Origin: Salvator merianae
Lineage: Eukaryota; Chordata; Lepidosauria; Squamata; Teiidae
Assembly (NCBI GenBank): GCA_003586115.2
Contig: QVOM02000001.1
Span: 14,893,291 to 14,957,290 of the forward strand
Direction: 5' to 3'
Length of the DNA: 64,000 nt
The notes beneath the pieces are model-generated. The model saw nothing but the letters and a program-made list of their open reading frames with translations, had not been told where the DNA came from and did not search any database. Positions 38,701 to 43,805 of the stretch are shown one piece after another; positions within the stretch are counted from its first letter, which is position 1, and every line of letters starts with the position of its first letter. The position numbers were made by a program, and so were the translations under genes.

Positions 38701-39863
38701 AAAGCCAGCAGCAGCTCATCTAAGAAGGTAAAGGAAAGCAGGAATAAATTGTTTAGAAAAGGTTTTCCTTTAGGGACATGCATTCATTTGTGTGATTTCA
38801 TCTTGTGTTCATGATAGCATTGGGGGTGCTATGGGTCATAATAGGCAGATAGGGTCACTTATTTCAGTCAGGATTTTCTTTCCAGCCTCACAATTGGCCA
38901 TGGCCAAATGGCAGCAGGATTTTCTGCTTCCTTCATGAGTTTTGGGGGATCTCTCCACCCCAAATCCAGAAAATAGACAGAACATCCAACTGGTCCAGGA
39001 CTTGGCATAGTGGTCCTAGAGGCCCCAGGGAGGTGCACCCCTCCCCCTGAGCTCCACATTGAATTTGGAGGCTGTAGCTCTAATGGGCAACCAACTTTGC
39101 CTCTTTGAACTATCTTGAGATTCTATTGGTTGCTACTGTGTCTCTTTGGACTATCCTGTTATTCTATTGGCTGAACTCTGGTCCCACTGCCCCCCACCCC
39201 AGATGTCCCTGACTGATTCCCTTCCGCAAACATTTCGTTGAAACTTCAAAATGAACTTCGAAAACACCATAATTCACAGGTGTCAATTCGCATGAACGCG
39301 AATTGCTCCAACATTCTATTCGCTGCGAAGTGAAGGCAGAAAAAAATGTTGTGCACATCTCTACTATGGCCCTTTTTAGATGAGCAATCTGGCCACAGTC
39401 TGCTCTCCAGTTACATAAGAATGCTCAAAAGATACGTCTGCTGAGACAATTCAAGCTTCCTCAGGTGCTCAGGGTTACTTGGCTTGGAGCAAACGGAGGC
39501 TGCTTGGTGTGTCTGTGTGTGTGTGTGGTAAATGTTAGAAGCAACTGCATAACTGTGTGTAAAAGATTGCTTGTGTGTAAATTAGTTCTTTATTACAGAT
39601 ATAAATGGGATCAGCTGTGATAGTGGCAAGGTTATCTGTACTTGAAACAGGACAGCCACCGGAGTGTTACTACTCTCTCAGCTGAGTATGATAAAACAGA
39701 GAACATTCTTTAACCTGAGATCAATTTGGTCTTTTGTAGGTTCCTGGTGAAGTTTAAGCAAAGTAACATCACTGTCAAGATGGTGGAGAGCACGAAGAAG
39801 CAGAGTACAATCCCTGTCTGCCAGAAGAAAGGAAGTCATAGAATGGAGGTGTTAGTCTATTAA
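822..39863 (+). CDS. MYO1A: Unconventional myosin-Ia, 3' part of gene (16 coding exons, 5' end outside window)
   Basis: Single-headed actin motor that links membrane to the microvillar actin core of enterocytes (family knowledge). Sixteen exons join in frame into 683 residues plus stop, all with GT-AG introns. Residues 1-297 are the second half of the motor: [19 protein letters not shown] near the start, the ECLRPG segment, the actin-binding stretch ending NPNYIRCIKPNE, and a converter ending [15 protein letters not shown] motifs lie near 315-329, 338-352, 360-375 and 389-404, and the basic TH1 membrane-binding tail follows to 683. As I recall, vertebrate MYO1A is about 1,040 residues, so about 360 N-terminal residues, including the P-loop, are upstream of base 1. 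MYO1A is chosen over other class I myosins by overall sequence impression and by the neighbouring RDH16-like gene; MYO1B is the main alternative. Every intron is loaded with mobile elements. Confidence 0.93.
1150..1459. mobile_element. Short DNA transposon with AGRGATGTGCA termini
   Basis: Left end agggatgtgca and right end tgcacatctct are inverted repeats about 310 bases apart. The AT-rich interior carries gaac/ttcg motifs. Other members lie near 34459, 37696 and 54750. Likely hAT-like, but no clear duplication flanks it. Confidence 0.6.
1460..2243. other. MYO1A intron, nothing recognised
   Basis: AT-rich sequence without a recognisable exon or a repeat I could classify. Confidence 0.5.
2244..2306 (+). 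CDS. MYO1A: MYO1A exon: motor, TPVDFFDN segment
   Basis: 63 bases, 21 codons, phase 0 to 0. Encodes the [20 protein letters not shown] stretch that follows the relay helix. Acceptor ttctcttctcag, donor gtaagt. Confidence 0.95.
2909..3473. mobile_element. GGCC-type MITE with TAT duplication
   Basis: Starts ggccatttccacactt and ends gtagaaatggcc, flanked on both sides by TAT (2906-2908 and 3474-3476). 565 bases, no coding capacity. The interior has ctggaataaggctgtccaca motifs shared with other copies. Confidence 0.75.
3474..4339. other. MYO1A intron, nothing recognised
   Basis: No exon and no classifiable element. Short open frames near 3776-4069 show no family features. Confidence 0.45.
4340..4812 (-). 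mobile_element. Second MITE subtype (B), inverted copy
   Basis: Shares the interior of the copies at 15320 and 30612 (aggataattatcctgttcta palindrome, a tgcagacaccgtctgcac-like block, gctcactag near the end) but in reverse. The ends resemble GGGTCTTTTCACACTT. Borders approximate. Confidence 0.65.
5247..5447 (+). CDS. MYO1A: MYO1A exon: motor, ECLRPG segment
   Basis: 201 bases, 67 codons, phase 0 to 0. Begins [17 protein letters not shown] and ends HHYAGK, the usual lower 50K-domain sequence. Acceptor atgtag, donor gtacac. Confidence 0.95.
5770..6185 (-). mobile_element. LINE 3' end, L2/CR1-like, minus strand
   Basis: A tttatttattta tail followed by ctaggcaggttacagcaata, then text reading against the strand as 'gagttccacagtccgg ... 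gagaaggccctatccc ... ccgttcatggccctagag'. This matches the 3' region of squamate L2-like LINEs as I remember it. Confidence 0.65.
6339..6380. repeat. Hairpin, 15-bp perfect arms
   Basis: TCTGCTCCTGGGCCA (6339-6353) pairs with 6366-6380 across a 12-base loop. It sits in a MITE-like stretch (about 6290-6735) whose ends I could not fix. Confidence 0.7.
7262..7640 (-). mobile_element. MITE family E, minus orientation
   Basis: The reverse complement matches 33350-33647 block by block: agatgctagc, cctgcccactt, a gcatcattg block, atatgtgt-ggcattcccaatatag and a cctc(c/t)aaatg end. Borders approximate. Confidence 0.6.
7810..8036 (+). CDS. MYO1A: MYO1A exon: motor, actin-binding region
   Basis: 227 bases, starts [19 protein letters not shown], ends in phase 2 within the arginine of NYIRCIKPNE. 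Carries the variable surface loop ([13 protein letters not shown]) and the helix [18 protein letters not shown]. Acceptor cctcctcag, donor gtaatt. Confidence 0.95.
8045..8120. repeat. (GT)n microsatellite
   Basis: Imperfect then perfect GT run starting nine bases after the exon ending at 8036. Confidence 0.95.
8202..8389. mobile_element. MITE family C, intact copy
   Basis: Perfect 23-bp inverted ends at 8202-8224 and 8367-8389 (core ctacacctaagttttaatcc). The middle holds a second inverted pair (ttccacattaactaaccc with gggttagataatgt). Related copies: 16688, 21861/24599 and 45731/46351. Confidence 0.8.
8749..8792. repeat. (GT)n microsatellite
   Basis: GT run about 130 bases upstream of the exon starting at 8922. 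Confidence 0.95.
8922..9122 (+). CDS. MYO1A: MYO1A exon: motor, CIKPNE to converter
   Basis: 201 bases. Completes RCIKPNE, then [20 protein letters not shown], the reactive-thiol helix and converter entry; ends KWNGRAR in phase 2. Acceptor ttactgccag, donor gtaggg. Confidence 0.95.
9123..10289. other. MYO1A intron with GGCC-type MITE-like interior
   Basis: No exon. About 9815-10080 shares the ccagtctccaaag, gggagtccagcaga and ggtctactgctgg themes of the GGCC MITE interiors but has no clean ends. Confidence 0.45.
10290..10990 (-). mobile_element. LINE ORF2 C-terminal fragment, minus strand
   Basis: Reading the minus strand around 10770-10925 gives [20 protein letters not shown] followed by SLYTVARDK, a C-x-C...H...C motif typical of the C-terminus of non-LTR retrotransposon polymerases. 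Interrupted frames, degenerate. The clade cannot be set by eye. Confidence 0.6.
11248..11341 (+). CDS. MYO1A: MYO1A exon: converter end
   Basis: 94 bases, phase 2 to 0. Encodes the [16 protein letters not shown] converter strand that closes the motor domain. Acceptor ctggtacag, donor gtaagc. Confidence 0.95.
11651..12170. mobile_element. Possible AGAGATGTGC-type element
   Basis: Starts tagagatgtgctgaattgg like the family at 1150 and 34459. The right end was not found; the far half shares ggcaggg(g)aaa-gtggag-ctggtc wording with about 20140-20190. Confidence 0.4.
12545..12694 (+). CDS. MYO1A: MYO1A exon: lever arm, IQ1 and start of IQ2
   Basis: 150 bases, 50 codons, phase 0. [20 protein letters not shown] leads into IQ1 ([15 protein letters not shown]); the exon ends inside IQ2 (ISAWYRGHM). 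IQ motifs bind calmodulin light chains. Acceptor catccatag, donor gtaagg. Confidence 0.95.
12800..13317. mobile_element. MITE with GGCAGAA termini and TAA duplication
   Basis: Left end ggcagaatacccac, right end gtgtgggttctgcc, flanked by TAA at 12797-12799 and 13318-13320. 518 bases. Internal hairpin around 13036-13086 (ctgtcagaatcaaa with tttgattctgacggcag). The TWA-type duplication suggests PIF/Harbinger. Confidence 0.75.
13321..13803. mobile_element. GGCC-type MITE with TAA duplication, abutting the previous one
   Basis: Left end gaccgtttctgcactt, right end agagtgtcaaaacggcc. TAA flanks both sides (13318-13320 and 13804-13806), and the left TAA is the same one that closes the neighbouring element. 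483 bases. Confidence 0.75.
13804..15143. other. MYO1A intron, mostly unclassified
   Basis: About 14213-14545 starts ggctgcatctacatg, like the ends of the hAT-like element at 17694, but its other end is unclear. About 14717-14756 resembles a fragment of MITE family C. Nothing coding recognised. Confidence 0.4.
15144..15300 (-). mobile_element. MITE family E, internally deleted fragment
   Basis: Carries ggtgactccagatg, the ccattcccaatatagtcgtg block and the ttacaggaaatccagcaacc block in the order expected for a reversed family E copy. Confidence 0.5.
15320..15823 (+). mobile_element. MITE subtype B, full-length copy
   Basis: Begins ggggctgtttttgcaattgc, then the aacaggacaattatcctgtt palindrome and tgcagacaccgtctgca; ends gctcactagtttcgaacagg. 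Forward equivalent of the copy at 4340. Confidence 0.65.
15835..16070. mobile_element. Family E-related fragment with hairpin
   Basis: Contains gcaagaggcaattgaaggat pairing with atcctgcattgcctcttgc (about 15998-16051). Resembles the left part of the family E element at 33215. Confidence 0.45.
16377..16445 (+). CDS. MYO1A: MYO1A exon: end of IQ2 and start of IQ3
   Basis: 69 bases, 23 codons, phase 0. QKKKYTKM completes IQ2 and [11 protein letters not shown] starts IQ3. Acceptor gttttgcag, donor gtgagg. Confidence 0.95.
16688..16897. mobile_element. MITE family C copy
   Basis: Ends ctacatctaagttttaatcc and gtattaaaacgtaggtg are inverted repeats. The interior holds ttccacattatctaacccc and gggttagttaatg, as in the copy at 8202. 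Confidence 0.75.
17393..17420. repeat. (TC)n run in a polypyrimidine tract
   Basis: Pure CT dinucleotides 50 bases upstream of the acceptor of the exon at 17470. The tract from 17380 to 17469 is almost entirely pyrimidine. Confidence 0.9.
17470..17556 (+). CDS. MYO1A: MYO1A exon: end of IQ3 and start of IQ4
   Basis: 87 bases, 29 codons, phase 0. SRRQL closes IQ3 and [12 protein letters not shown] begins a fourth IQ-like motif. The acceptor follows a long TC run at 17393-17420 and ends ccttcccag; donor gtaata. Confidence 0.95.
17620..18310. mobile_element. Older dispersed repeat split by a later insertion
   Basis: Outer pieces 17620-17693 (aaagatgtagccatgttagt) and 18211-18310 (ggtagcatgagctttcatag ... 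cttcatcagatgca) form one repeat common in reptile genomes as I remember it. Its continuity across the insert supports the nesting. Confidence 0.6.
17694..18210. mobile_element. hAT-like insertion with 8-bp duplication
   Basis: Flanked by TTAAAGAC at 17686-17693 and 18211-18218. Ends ggcaccagatgcc and gggaggaacac-type / tctggatgcagcc are only partly alike. 517 bases, non-coding. Confidence 0.65.
18655..18745 (+). mobile_element. MITE subtype B, truncated left part
   Basis: aacaggataatcatcctgtt followed by ggtggaattgatcacgcagt and gtggacaccgtttgcag, as at the start of the copies at 15320 and 30612. Confidence 0.6.
18915..19108 (-). mobile_element. tRNA-derived SINE, minus strand
   Basis: On the minus strand: an A-box-like tagctcagtaatagagc, a B-box-like ggttgccagttcaaccccc, a body and an AACAACAACAAT tail. 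Same element as 43622-43805. Confidence 0.8.
19109..20715. other. MYO1A intron, little recognised
   Basis: Contains a short hairpin at about 19505-19533 (gggtgcaggat / atcttgcaccc) and a stretch at about 20010-20215 sharing wording with 11.9-12.17 kb. No exon seen. Confidence 0.45.
20716..20790 (+). CDS. MYO1A: MYO1A exon: end of IQ4 and start of TH1
   Basis: 75 bases, 25 codons. [20 protein letters not shown] is the usual IQ-to-TH1 junction of class I myosins. Acceptor ctgcttgcag, donor gtaagt. Confidence 0.95.
21304..21438 (+). CDS. MYO1A: MYO1A exon: TH1 domain
   Basis: 135 bases, 45 codons. [20 protein letters not shown], then the PPAPHLF motif and HHWR at the end. Acceptor cttctttatag, donor gtttga, which is a weaker donor than the others. 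Confidence 0.95.
21762..21850. mobile_element. 180-bp MITE (type D), truncated right half
   Basis: tagtctgtaccagcatgtag ... gggatataatccagaataag, then gcagaaagggcc, matching the right half of the intact copy at 22748. Confidence 0.65.
22569..23729. repeat. Inverted repeat arms of about 80 bases inside the 2.69-kb element
   Basis: 22569-22648 is the reverse complement of 23651-23729 with roughly 80% identity by eye (acaagcttctgcc, tcgctntgctaga and gctgggattgg blocks). A further pair, gctgtgtcccagaactgcag (about 22940) with ctgcagttttgggacacagc (about 23610), lies inside. Confidence 0.7.
22748..22927. mobile_element. 180-bp MITE (type D), intact, ATT duplication
   Basis: Starts ggccctttctgcacttggcc, ends agtgcagaaagggcc, flanked by ATT (22745-22747 and 22928-22930). 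Strongly palindromic: aggaacctgccatctgcatg against catgcagatagcaggtccc. Confidence 0.8.
24947..25441. mobile_element. GGCC-type MITE with AAT duplication
   Basis: Left end ggctgtttccacactc, right end acatgcagaaaaggcc, flanked by AAT (24944-24946 and 25442-25444). 495 bases. Confidence 0.75.
25554..26100. mobile_element. GGCC-type MITE with TGG duplication
   Basis: Left end ggcctttttgcattta, right end taagtgcagaaatggtcc, flanked by TGG (25551-25553 and 26101-26103). 547 bases. Confidence 0.75.
26300..27090 (-). mobile_element. LINE ORF2 C-terminal fragment, minus strand
   Basis: The minus-strand frame at 26593-26802 reads [20 protein letters not shown] then [12 protein letters not shown], the region just before the C-terminal CCHC motif of non-LTR retrotransposons. 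Degenerate, with stops either side. Confidence 0.6.
27133..27274. mobile_element. 142-bp near-perfect palindrome with GGGCCTTTCTGCACTT ends
   Basis: Arms 27133-27191 and 27216-27274 differ at only two of 59 positions, around a 24-base loop. Ends match the GGCC MITE group. Flanking triplets ctg and ttg are a poor duplication. Intronic on the MYO1A sense strand. Confidence 0.9.
27505..27611 (+). CDS. MYO1A: MYO1A exon: TH1 domain
   Basis: 107 bases, phase 0 to 2. [20 protein letters not shown] then [15 protein letters not shown] 142-bp palindrome ends 230 bases upstream of its acceptor (ggttgcag); donor gtaaga. Confidence 0.95.
27650..28195 (-). mobile_element. L2-like LINE 3' part, minus strand
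   Basis: Contains 'ttgaattgggcctggtaaca', 'gcactagctgtagcttctgg', 'ttcaagggcagtccatatat' and 'gtaacccgacctggaggt', the antisense 3' region of the LINE family whose RT lies at 36950. Its upstream edge corresponds to the [10 protein letters not shown] part of RT, here mutated. Confidence 0.65.
28211..28708. mobile_element. Tigger-like (Tc1/mariner superfamily) non-autonomous element
   Basis: Left end caatcatgccttggtact, right end agtaccaaggtaccactg, flanked by TA on both sides (28209-28210 and 28709-28710). 498 bases, subterminal ttgagtaccaa motifs repeated. No transposase. Confidence 0.75.
28788..28920 (+). CDS. MYO1A: MYO1A exon: TH1 domain
   Basis: 133 bases, phase 2 to 0. Encodes [19 protein letters not shown] and [15 protein letters not shown], the pleckstrin-like lipid-binding part of TH1. 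A Tigger-like element ends about 80 bases upstream. Donor gtgaga. Confidence 0.95.
28921..30108. other. MYO1A intron, nothing firm
   Basis: Unclassified, possibly transposon-derived (ggccccttccagacaggatg near 29219). No exon recognised. Confidence 0.4.
30109..30608. mobile_element. GGCC-type MITE
   Basis: Left end gggtctttctgcacttgc, right end gcaagtgcagaaacactc. Interior ccaggagcctcc ... tggtagacctttggtccagg as in other copies. Flanking triplets TAT and TCT differ at one base. Confidence 0.7.
30612..31070 (+). mobile_element. MITE subtype B, three bases after the previous element
   Basis: Left end gggcattttcgcccttacc, then aaggataattattctgttct and tgcagacactgtctgcac; right end acaagtgctaattggcccc. 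Confidence 0.65.
31662..31814 (+). CDS. MYO1A: MYO1A exon: TH1 domain
   Basis: 153 bases, 51 codons. [17 protein letters not shown], then [20 protein letters not shown], typical TH1 beta strands. Acceptor ctttattccag, donor gtattg. Confidence 0.95.
31815..33092. other. MYO1A intron, nothing recognised
   Basis: No exon or classifiable repeat; open frames around 32590-33054 have no family features. Confidence 0.45.
33093..33170 (-). mobile_element. SINE 3' fragment
   Basis: aaggtaaaggtgtctctgag followed by gagtctgactgttggcgatg matches the 3' body of the SINEs at 18915 and 43622, with a different tail. Confidence 0.5.
33215..33647 (+). mobile_element. MITE family E, longest copy
   Basis: Left end gggtgcctccagatgg, right end ccacctctggaggcaccc, 433 bases. 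Several internal hairpins, including gggatat-cgcctcg-atatccc and agatgctagc with gctagc-type partners. Confidence 0.7.
33818..33945 (+). CDS. MYO1A: MYO1A exon: TH1 domain
   Basis: 128 bases, phase 0 to 2. [20 protein letters not shown] and the helix [20 protein letters not shown]. Acceptor cttttcag, donor gtaaga. Confidence 0.95.
34459..34791. mobile_element. AGRGATGTGCAC-type element
   Basis: Left end agtagggctgtgcac, right end gtgcacatctgtat. Flanks ccctagag and tcctagat match 6 of 8, suggesting an eroded 8-bp hAT-type duplication. Confidence 0.6.
34792..36231. other. MYO1A intron, nothing firm; short GGA run
   Basis: A (GGA)n run lies at 35931-35952. The 185-codon minus-strand frame over 35429-35986 shows no domain. 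No classified repeat. Confidence 0.4.
36232..36490. mobile_element. GGCC-type MITE, short copy
   Basis: Left end ggtcatttctgcatttacc, right end gggtaagtgctgaaatgtcc. The interior has cagtctacactccatcc and gatggagcgtactagcaggg as in the copy at 13321. Confidence 0.65.
36950..37565 (+). pseudogene. L2/CR1-clade LINE reverse transcriptase remnant
   Basis: First frame: [20 protein letters not shown]. After a frameshift near 37055: [16 protein letters not shown], then [20 protein letters not shown] and DDFVRE. The sequence then jumps to [24 protein letters not shown] and [14 protein letters not shown]. The stretch that normally lies between (DLSAAFD through the PQGSVLSP turn) is largely gone, and the catalytic YADD-type box reads YTDN. 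A dead, internally deleted fragment on the MYO1A sense strand. Confidence 0.8.
37696..39362. mobile_element. 1.67-kb AGAGATGTGCAC-type element
   Basis: Left end agagacatgctgaattgc, right end gttgtgcacatctct. Subterminal ttcgcattcgaa-like and ttcgcatgaacgcgaattgc blocks match the family. No transposase. Contains a CT run (38246-38285) and a TATA-like stretch near 38065. Confidence 0.5.
39098..39171. repeat. Imperfect tandem duplication, about 38-bp unit
   Basis: gcctctttgaactatcttga ... attctattggttg is followed directly by gtctctttggactatcctgt ... attctattggctg. Confidence 0.75.
39740..39863 (+). CDS. MYO1A: MYO1A last coding exon
   Basis: 124 bases. Completes the split glutamate codon and encodes [20 protein letters not shown] to the C-terminus MEVLVY, stop TAA at 39861-39863. 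Acceptor cttttgtag. Confidence 0.95.
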
Positions 39864-40188
39864 GTTGAAACTGGACAAAGGCAGCTCCTATGGACTCCTG
39901 GAAAGGCTTGGAGGTGGGATGCCCAGATTTTGAAATGACTCACCCACAGCTTCAATCCTTTTTGATCCCTCATCTCATTGAAATTGTTACCTCAGGGACT
40001 CATTGTCTGAAATGCATGGATTCAGAAACCAATCAACACTTGCCAGTTTCTCTGTTTGCTGCGAATAGACCCTTTGCTGTGAAATGGTGCCCGCATTACT
40101 GTTGACTTCTTCAGAAATGGGCTTCTCTATTCTGAAGAAGCTTTGCCTTTTATTCAAGCGGATTCAAGCGGAAAACTTAGGGAGTATC

Positions 40189-40194
40189 AATAAA
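40189..40194 (+). promoter_or_regulatory. MYO1A: MYO1A polyadenylation signal
   Basis: Canonical AATAAA 325 bases after the stop codon. The first good signal downstream of the coding sequence, giving a 3' UTR of roughly 340-360 bases. Confidence 0.75.
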
Positions 40195-41064
40195 ATGACC
40201 AAATGAGTTGAAACACCATCTGCTTCATTTAGGACTTCTTTGGCATAGGGGAACTTCTGGAATGATAGCAAAAACGGTCTTAAATGTGTCTCCTCTTGAA
40301 GAGAGGTCTCAGTGCCCCCCCTTCAAAGATGCATAAACATTCTCATCTTGCCTTCCTTACACTCCTCCTCACATGTGGCATTTCACTGAATGGTACGTGA
40401 TTATTCCTTAGGAACACCTCTCTATTTCTGATTTACAATAAGATATAAAATGTCAGCACAACCAAAAGCAACCAAGTGAATTGCTTATAAAAGAAAAGAA
40501 AAACTTGACCATTTCCAAGGAGAGCTGTCCTTATAATTTCACCTCTTGCCAAACCAGAAATAGAGTTGAAACTGTAAAACTTTTCAAGCTTGATAATTAC
40601 ACTGGATACATCCAGTCTCTCCCAGGATTGCACTCTCTTTAATCTTGTGTCTGTAAGCATGCACAAACATGTGGCAGCCAATACAGAAAAGGTAAATAAG
40701 CCAGTTATTTAATAAGCATTTACTCAACTTGAAAGTAAAGGTGGCCATAGTGGTTTCTTGATGGAGACAGATATGACTTCTGCATTGTCATTTAGTACTA
40801 TCATGCTTCCTCAGGGATACAGAAGCAACTACTCAGAGGTAGCCTTGGATCAATGATATAAAAAGAAGGTAAGAAATGCCCACCAGCCTAATCCAATCCA
40901 GCTACCTGTTCTCACAGTGGCAGCCAGTTGCCTATGGAAGCCCACAAGCAGGGAGTAAGTACAAAACTTGCCCTTCTCACAGTCTTCTAGCAGCTGACCT
41001 TGGGTCATACTGCCTCCCTCATCAGAAGAAGTCACACAGCCATCAAAGCTAGTAGCCATTGATA
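40195..41064. other. Intergenic, nothing recognised
   Basis: Downstream of MYO1A. No coding or repeat feature supported. Confidence 0.45.
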
Positions 41065-42005
41065 ACCCTCTCCAACATGAACTGGCTCAAACCCTTTTTG
41101 AAGCCTTCTAGGCTGGTGGCCAACACCACATCTTTGACAGAGAATTCTAAATATTAATTGTATCCTGGGGTGGGAGGGGAGTTTTCTATTTATCTCTCCT
41201 AACTCTTCTAAGATTCAATGTCAGTGATGACCCCTAGTTCTGGTACTTTGAGAAGAAGGTAACCTTCCCCCCAAAAAAACAAACACCAAAGAGTGCATAA
41301 TTCTATACATCACTATCATGTACCCTCTCACTCACCTCCTTTCTAGATCTAGACTAAAAAGCTGCAACCATTCCAGTCTCTTCTTGTGGGAGAGCCCCTC
41401 TTAGCCCTAGTTGCCCTCCTTTGAACCTTTTCTAAATTCACTATTGCTTTTTTGAGATGTGGTGACCAAAACTGCACATTGTTGGGGTTATATCGTTGCT
41501 TTATGAATTTCATTGAGCAGTCTACTGCTACATAATCTCTTTCCTGGTCAATCACAGCCTGCTCAGATCCTTTTAGTCTGTACATTTCATTTTCTTGCAT
41601 TGAAGAGATCTGCCATTTTGACACCCATCCCTCCTATATGCAAAGATTTTGGAGATCTTTACAGCCCCTTTCTGTTTTACTACTGTACGCAACTTGGTAT
41701 TGTCACTAAACCTGGGCCCTTGACTGCTCACTCTTGATACTATATCTTTTAAATATATGTTAGAATGCAATAGACTTAGCACAGAACCTTGGGGTCTTCA
41801 CTTGTTACAGCTGTCTATTGTGGAAAATGCCCATTTATGCCTTTCTTCTGCTTTCCTTTGCCTAACTATCCATAAAAGGTTCTGTCCATTTAATTCATAG
41901 CTGTTGAGTTTCCTTAATAGGCTTTTGTGAGGAACTTTATTAACTTTATTATTGTGAGGAAAGTCCAAGTAGACAAAGGCAAGATCTGTACAGAATCTTG
42001 GTCCT
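41065..42005 (-). mobile_element. CR1 LINE, ORF2 C-terminus and 3' region, minus strand
   Basis: Sense of the element is minus: a frame reading YNPNNVQFWSPHLKKAIVNL then EKVQRRATR is the classic CR1 C-terminus. The plus strand shows its antisense signature (gatgtggtgaccaaaactgc, atgacccctagttctggta). Interrupted by stops. Confidence 0.8.
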
Positions 42006-43621
42006 GTGCCCACAGGAACCCATCAGCCAATCAGAAGCCCAGCAGTGAGAGCAGCAGCACCATCATGGGCTGGAGCAGAGGGCAGAAGAGAGGCTGCTGC
42101 TAGATAAAGCTGCAGCCAGCAGCAGTGAGTGATGCCTTGCTGGCAGCTGGGCAGAGTGTCCTGTTCTGAACTCTAATTAAGCAAAAAAATTACTCCTGTC
42201 TTGCCTTCCTTAGAAATGCACTTAAAAAACACAGTAGACTCATATAGTAATGCAGAGTAGGATTATATATACAGTATAGAGAGAGTTTTCATTCTTCTAC
42301 CAAAATGATTTTTTTTAAAAAAAACAATTTCATTTGCATCTCCTTTTTTTCCTCCTTAAAAACCTGGGGGTTAACGAGTCAAGCAGGAGGAAACTGCTTG
42401 AGCAAAGAGGTGAGGATTCCCTACCCAGTGGCCAATCAGTGAACAGACCGCTTGCAGTCATGGTAGGTTACCTGTTAAAGTGAATAGGCTGCACTTCAGG
42501 TAACCTTTGAGATGTATATTTGAGTAAACATTTTTGGAAGGCATTTTTTGTGCACCTAGGAATTATGCACTTCTTCTTGAGGCAGTTTTTAAAATCCCAG
42601 TATAATCAAACCCTATGTTTATTCTACTTTTTCGAGGATTCAGCTTCACTGAGCATTCCCCAGGATTTTGTACGCTGGGGAAGGAAGAACTTTCCTTATC
42701 CACATTGTCCATACCATGCATTATTTTATACACTGCAGTCTAAGGGGTATTCAAAAACACAATTTTTAATGACTTATGAAACATTCAAGGTAGTGTAATT
42801 CCTCTACATGATGATGGCAGACTTTGCTATGTGGAACACCTAGCATACTCCTCTGCCAAGAGCAAAGTGAGTACTTACATTAGCTCCCCTTGTTCCTGCA
42901 TTGCTTCTGCTGCCTTTTCTGGAACCTGGGGTATGGGGCTAAGAGACATCATCACACTGCAATACATGATTTGGAGCCTATAGGACTTCCTGCATCACCT
43001 ACTATCATCACCTGACTTTGTATCCCAGGACTTGTGAAAGTCAGGGAGAGCAATGCAGAAACAAGAGCCAAAGTAAAGTACAGTACAGTACAGTACAGTA
43101 CAGTATAGTAAAGTAAGGTAAAGTACTCATCTTTGCTTCTAGGAAGAGTTTGCTACATGTTCACTGGTAACCTGTGCAGTCAGGAAACTGTGGTAAACGG
43201 AGCTCTGATGTATAACACACTGAAGACCCGTTTGCCATTTGCTTGCAGACTTCAAAGGTCACTGGTGAATCTCAGGTTAGCCCCTACCTGCTGGCCACCT
43301 TTGTGGCAATTCAGCTCAACTTCTCTAGCCTATTAAAAAAGGAATCAGTTTAATTAAGATTCTTTGAAAGGAACAAAAAAGGAAACTATCTTTATTGCTC
43401 TAAATGTCTTTAGATTGATCATCTCCAAAACATGTACTCCTCAAAAGTATCTACGCTCTGCTTCATTTCCCTACTGTGATAAGTCCCAGTTGCACTACAA
43501 TAAAGCAGTTGTGAGTAAACTGAGCTTGTAAAACAGGAAAAAGGAACTTCAGAAAAAATAGTATAATCAGACAAGCAGGCACTAATCAGCACAACTAGTG
43601 TAACTCTTCTTTTGATCTAAT
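42006..43621. other. Intergenic with (CAGTA)n run
   Basis: Apart from a pentanucleotide run at 43077-43105, no gene or classified element seen. Confidence 0.45.
43077..43105. repeat. (CAGTA)n microsatellite
   Basis: Five to six perfect pentamers, decaying into gtatagtaaagtaaggtaaa. Confidence 0.95.
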
Positions 43622-43805
43622 TTTGTTGTTGTTGGATACCACCAAGTCACGGCCAACTCTTAGTTGACTGCACGGGCCCTTCTGTGCAGTTTTCTGTGCA
43701 GTGCTACAGAAGTGGTCTGCCATTGCCTACTTCTAGGGAGAGGTTGGGGATCAAACCAGCAACCCTCTGCTTTCCAGGCAGTTTGCTCTACCACTGATCT
43801 GAAGT
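43622..43805 (-). mobile_element. tRNA-derived SINE, minus strand
   Basis: Minus strand: cagatcagtggtagagc (A box), ggtttgatccccaacc (B box), body, then an AACAACAACAA tail. Closely similar to 18915-19108. Confidence 0.85.

Noticed and set aside
43077..43105. CRISPR-like array
   Set aside because: Short uninterrupted pentamers with no spacers, in vertebrate DNA.
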